Shown here: one piece after another, positions 59,960-64,000 of the stretch | How the letters are laid out: each line of letters opens with the position of its first letter | How positions within the stretch are numbered: position 1 is the stretch's first letter | Source of the DNA: Streptomyces sp. NBC_01233 | GTDB taxonomy: Bacteria > Actinomycetota > Actinomycetes > Streptomycetales > Streptomycetaceae | Assembly (NCBI RefSeq): GCF_035989305.1 | Contig: NZ_CP108514.1 | Coordinates: forward strand, 3,286,501-3,350,500 | Reading direction: 5' to 3' | Length of the DNA stretch: 64,000 nt | Notes under the pieces: generated by a model | The model's input: the letters and a program-made list of their open reading frames with translations, nothing else | The model's database searches: none | What the model was told of the DNA's origin: nothing | Made by a program: the position numbers and the translations under genes

Positions 59960-60949
59960 TCACCCCTCCCCCAGGGGCCACACATAGGGCCCCTGGGGAT
60001 CGTCGAGCCACGACCACTGGCCCTCCGCGCTGACCGAGACCCCGAAGCGCTCGCGGGCCGGGCGCCCCTCGCTGCGCCACAGGTCCAGGGCCTCGCGGGG
60101 GTGCAGTACGCCCGCGGTCAGCACGAGCATGAACTGGAATCGCTCGTTCTCCACCAGTTCGTACGGGAGCCCGTACGCCGCCCCGCCCGGGTCGGGCGGC
60201 GGCGCGGCCGTGGCCCCGCGCACCGGGACGAAGTACGCCGCGGTGTGCAGGAAGCGGCCCTCCGCGAAGTCGGCGTCCCGCACCGTGAGCGCGATCAGTC
60301 CGGTCGACAGCGGGGCCAGGATCCGCGCCCCGGGCCGGCACTGGCCCAGCCAGGCGTGCGGGATCAGCGGCAGCGTGCAGGTCACCATGATCCGGTCGAA
60401 CGGGGCCCGGGAGGGGCAGCCGCGCGCGCCGTCCCCGGTGACCACGGCTGGATGATAGCCGAGCTGGGCCAGGTGCGCCCGTGCGGACTCGGTGATCTCC
60501 TCGTCCAGGTCCACGGTGGTGACGTGCTCCTCGCCGAGCCGGTGGCAGAGCAGGGCCGCGTTGTAGCCGGTGCCCGCGCCGATCTCCAGGACGTCGTCGC
60601 CGTCGTGCACGTCGAGGGCGTCCAGCATCTTCGCCATCAGGGAGGGCTGGCTGCTGGAGGAGACCAGCCGGCCGTCGCGCAGCCGGGTCGCCAGCGGAGT
60701 GTCGGCGTAGACCCCGCGCAGCCAGCGGGCCCGGCGTTCGGGGTCGGGGTCCTCGGCCCAGAGCCGCTCGTGGCCGGCGCCGCGGCCGGTCCAGAAGTAG
60801 GGGACGAAGAGGTGCCGGGGCACGGCGGCGAACGCCGACCGCCAGCGCGGATCCTCCAGCACCCCCGCAGCGGTCAGCTCCCGCACCTGGGCGGCGTGCG
60901 CGGTCTCGCGCAGATCGCGCGTCTCGGTGTGTGCGGTGTGTGCGCCCAT
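59960..60949 (-). CDS. PCMT-like SAM-dependent methyltransferase
   Basis: A 329-residue protein of the protein-L-isoaspartate O-methyltransferase (PCMT) family, long actinobacterial type. The N-terminal helix region VPRHLFVPYFW, the loop SSSSQPSLMAKMLDALDV, and the SAM motif VLEIGAGTGYNAALLCHRL (about residues 120-138), with DRIMVTCTLPLIP, are visible. Family members repair isoaspartate or modify peptides; no natural-product peptide gene is adjacent. ATG 60949 is the probable start; GGAGG stands unusually close to it. The stop TGA on this strand abuts the FHA gene stop (TGATCA). Confidence 0.82.
   Translation of the reverse strand: MGAHTAHTETRDLRETAHAAQVRELTAAGVLEDPRWRSAFAAVPRHLFVPYFWTGRGAGHERLWAEDPDPERRARWLRGVYADTPLATRLRDGRLVSSSSQPSLMAKMLDALDVHDGDDVLEIGAGTGYNAALLCHRLGEEHVTTVDLDEEITESARAHLAQLGYHPAVVTGDGARGCPSRAPFDRIMVTCTLPLIPHAWLGQCRPGARILAPLSTGLIALTVRDADFAEGRFLHTAAYFVPVRGATAAPPPDPGGAAYGLPYELVENERFQFMLVLTAGVLHPREALDLWRSEGRPARERFGVSVSAEGQWSWLDDPQGPYVWPLGEG
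59969..59998. terminator. Hairpin inside the 3' end of the methyltransferase gene
   Basis: CCCCAGGGGCC (59969-59979) pairs with GGCCCCTGGGG (59988-59998). It lies 10 bases past the FHA stop and within the last codons of the convergent gene, whose stop is adjacent, so it can end the signalling transcript while being coding on the other strand. Confidence 0.55.
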
Positions 60950-61061
60950 GCCTCCACTGTCCTGCGCACGGCCTTCACGTGCGAACGCGCGGCCCTGCCG
61001 GCCCCCGTCCAAGAGAGCCGGTACCCCCGTCCTGCGTCCGGGTGTCTGAGACGATGGTCGG

Positions 61062-61466
61062 GTGAATGAGATTCCGCGGGGCACGCTTCAGGAGCAGACC
61101 TTCTACGAGCAGGTGGGCGGCGAGGACACCTTCCGCCGCCTCGTCCGGCGCTTCTACCAGGGGGTCGCGGAGGACCCGCTGCTGCGCCCGATGTACCCGG
61201 AGGAGGACCTGGGCCCCGCCGAGGAGCGGTTCGCGCTGTTCCTGATGCAGTACTGGGGCGGGCCGACCACCTACAGCCAGCACCGCGGGCATCCGCGCCT
61301 GCGGATGCGGCACGCGCCGTTCCAGGTGGACGCGGCGGCGCACGACGCCTGGCTCAAGCACATGCGGGTCGCGGTGGACGAGCTGGGCCTGGCGCCGGAG
61401 CACGAGGCGCAGCTGTGGAAGTACCTGACGTACGCCGCGGCGTCGATGATCAACACGGCGGGTTAG
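61062..61466 (+). CDS. glbO: Group II truncated haemoglobin
   Basis: A 134-residue haem protein of the trHbO type. The proximal His is in MRHAPFQVD, the distal-pocket Tyr in RRFYQGVAEDPLLRPMYP, and the group II Trp in AHDAWLKHM. It binds oxygen and is thought to help with oxygen supply or detoxification of peroxide and nitric oxide. Length and motifs match M. tuberculosis GlbO. It starts at GTG 61062 and is divergent from the methyltransferase gene. It ends 15 bases from the convergent gene. Confidence 0.9.
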   Translation: MNEIPRGTLQEQTFYEQVGGEDTFRRLVRRFYQGVAEDPLLRPMYPEEDLGPAEERFALFLMQYWGGPTTYSQHRGHPRLRMRHAPFQVDAAAHDAWLKHMRVAVDELGLAPEHEAQLWKYLTYAAASMINTAG

Positions 61467-61481
61467 GGCCCGTCCTGCGGA

Positions 61482-62183
61482 TCAGACCGGACGGACCTGG
61501 AGGGCGCCCAGGCCGCCGGTGACGCCGGGGCGGCGGGTGGCGACGGAGCCGTACGGGGTGCGCAGCCGCAGCCAGCTTCCGGCGGCGAGCAGCGCCACGG
61601 GGTCGGGGGCGGCGGACGCGGGCACGGCGGCCCGTACCGGCCGCAGGAAGCCCAGGGACTGCGCGGCGTGCACGGCGCGCAGCGGGAGTTCGGTGTCGCC
61701 CAGGGTGCGGGACCAGATCTCGCGGCCGATGCGGTCGCGCTCGGACCGGGTCCGGTGCTGCGCGGGCAGGGCCTCGTCGCGGGCCCGGAACTCGGCTACG
61801 GCGGCCGCGACGGCCTCTCCCATCGCCCAGGGGCCGGGCAGCCCCGGCAGCTGCCGCCAGCCGCCGCGGGGCGGGAGCACCCCGGTCCAGGGCGGTCCGG
61901 TGACCGGCCCGGGCACGGTGGCCGCGGCCGAGGCCTCGTCGACGGACTCCAGGAGCTCGCCGGCGGACACGGTCAGGTCGAGCGGCGTGGCGAGGGGCGC
62001 GGCGAGCCGCACCGTACGGATGGCCAGGACCTCGAAGGACGGTGGCCGTCCGAAGACGCCGAGCGCACCGCCGCCCGCCTGGAGGCGGACGGCGGCGGCG
62101 CGGTCGTAGTGCACCAGCCGGCCCAGGAAGGCGGCGAGGTCCGCCGCCTCCCCGGAATCGGCGAAGCGCAACTGCTCGTTCAT
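61482..62183 (-). CDS. Conserved protein of unknown function, coupled to a thioesterase
   Basis: A 233-residue protein I do not recognise as a named family. It has an acidic N-terminus with a helix (SGEAADLAAFLGRLVHYD), a beta-rich middle (LGVFGRPPSFEVLAIRTVRL and LDLTVSAGELLESVDEAS), a Trp-rich segment near PPWTGVLPPRGGWRQLPG and WAMGEAVAAAVAEFRARD, and an Ala/Pro-rich C-terminus. No signal, membrane segment or catalytic motif is seen. Its ATG overlaps the stop of the thioesterase gene (ATGA), so the two are co-translated, and a link to acyl-CoA or acyl-carrier metabolism is a reasonable guess only. Confidence 0.7.
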   Translation of the reverse strand: MNEQLRFADSGEAADLAAFLGRLVHYDRAAAVRLQAGGGALGVFGRPPSFEVLAIRTVRLAAPLATPLDLTVSAGELLESVDEASAAATVPGPVTGPPWTGVLPPRGGWRQLPGLPGPWAMGEAVAAAVAEFRARDEALPAQHRTRSERDRIGREIWSRTLGDTELPLRAVHAAQSLGFLRPVRAAVPASAAPDPVALLAAGSWLRLRTPYGSVATRRPGVTGGLGALQVRPV

Positions 62184-62662
62184 GCCGCGAGGCGTCCTTC
62201 CCGGCCGCCGCCGGAAGCGGGGGCGGACGCCGTCGCGGGCTCGTCGAGGTACTCCTCCAGGAAGCGCCTCTCCTCGGCCGTGATGCGGCGGGGCCGCCCC
62301 GCGGCGAGGTCGTAGGGCACGACCACGGTCTCGGCGCGCACGTAGACCGTCTCGGGCGCGTCCTCGGTCGCCTCGTCCTTGACCTCGTAGCGGATGGTCA
62401 GGGACGCGGCGCCTATACGGGTCACCCAGGACTCGATGAGGACCGGCTCGTGACGGTGCACGAGGGGCAGCTTGTAGTCGATCTCGTGGCGGGCCACGAC
62501 GGAGCCGCCCGTGAAGGATTCGCTGCCCTCCCCCGGCGCGAGGCGGAACATGAAGTCGATCCGCGCCTCCTCCAGATAGCGGAGGAAGACGACGTTGTTG
62601 ACGTGCCCGAAGGCATCCATGTCCGCCCAGCGCAGGGGGCACCGGTAGTGGTGTCTGGCCAT
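62180..62662 (-). CDS. Acyl-CoA thioesterase (hot-dog fold)
   Basis: A 160-residue YbgC/4HBT-type thioesterase that hydrolyses acyl-CoA. The catalytic motif DMDAFGHVNNVVFLRYLEEA (residues 14-33) has the Asp and the HVNN typical of the family; LVHRHEPVLIESWVTRIG and SLTIRYEV are the core strands. Chain-length preference is not evident. ATG 62662 has AGGTAG nearby upstream; the open frame extends to 62728 without similarity. It lies 10 bases downstream of ettA and overlaps the next gene. Confidence 0.88.
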   Translation of the reverse strand: MARHHYRCPLRWADMDAFGHVNNVVFLRYLEEARIDFMFRLAPGEGSESFTGGSVVARHEIDYKLPLVHRHEPVLIESWVTRIGAASLTIRYEVKDEATEDAPETVYVRAETVVVPYDLAAGRPRRITAEERRFLEEYLDEPATASAPASGGGREGRLAA

Positions 62663-62672
62663 GACGGCTACC

Positions 62673-64000
<1,328 letters not shown>

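Overview
This 64 kb window is high-GC DNA with the gene content, codon bias and very short intergenic distances of a Streptomyces chromosome (class Actinomycetes). The gene content and, as far as I recall it, the gene order (nei, rpiB, amino-acid permease, sodF, pepN, asd, malQ, csn genes) resemble a core-chromosome stretch of S. coelicolor. I see no tRNA, rRNA, CRISPR array, insertion sequence, prophage or attachment site. Two genes run off the edges: a PLP decarboxylase at the left and the ABC-F factor EttA at the right.

Left part (1-6.8 kb): a truncated-by-window decarboxylase behind a perfect 28-bp palindrome, a DUF4232 lipoprotein, a frameshifted TmrB-like ATPase, an ABC ATPase that has lost its Walker B segment, an RsbU/SpoIIE-type phosphatase, an Eis-type acetyltransferase, a Nei DNA glycosylase and RpiB. 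Two damaged genes within 1.4 kb point to local decay or a local sequence problem.

6.9-14 kb: three paralogous GabP-type amino-acid permeases, all on the + strand, alternate with - strand genes (bioY, an SDR oxidoreductase) and are separated from them or from the next gene by strong hairpin terminators. An iron superoxide dismutase follows, with a textbook Nur (nickel repressor) box.

14-29.5 kb is a peptide-degradation neighbourhood: two paralogous aminopeptidases N (each followed by the same palindromic repeat), a large secreted subtilisin-like protease, and the remains of a secreted M28 aminopeptidase. Between them lie a mycothiol-dependent nitroreductase-like DsbA-family protein, an AbiEi-type orphan protein, a CGNR/VOC/flavin divergon, aspartate-semialdehyde dehydrogenase and a DUF1203 gene.

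29.5-41.9 kb: a four-gene efflux/regulator run (MFS, two EamA transporters, LysR) divergent from a MarR gene; then malQ, a secreted GH84-like hexosaminidase, an HNH nuclease and an MscS channel.

41.9-48.8 kb: the chitosan-oligosaccharide (csn-type) operon. A ROK repressor with a palindromic operator over its promoter, an ABC importer (binding protein and two permeases, no ATPase of its own), a GH4 glycosidase and a sugar kinase.

48.9-60 kb holds the most interesting system. Seven same-strand genes, mostly overlapping or a few bases apart, encode a four-TM sensor, a glutamate/aspartate-type binding protein, a coiled-coil protein, a PknG kinase, a PP2C phosphatase, a VWA protein and an FHA protein. 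It looks like the GlnX-GlnH-PknG amino-acid-sensing module of mycobacteria and corynebacteria, extended with its own phosphatase, phosphothreonine reader and scaffold candidates. Three of the proteins carry paired zinc ribbons.

60-64 kb: a PCMT-like methyltransferase, a group II truncated haemoglobin, a translationally coupled thioesterase/unknown pair, and the partial ettA gene.
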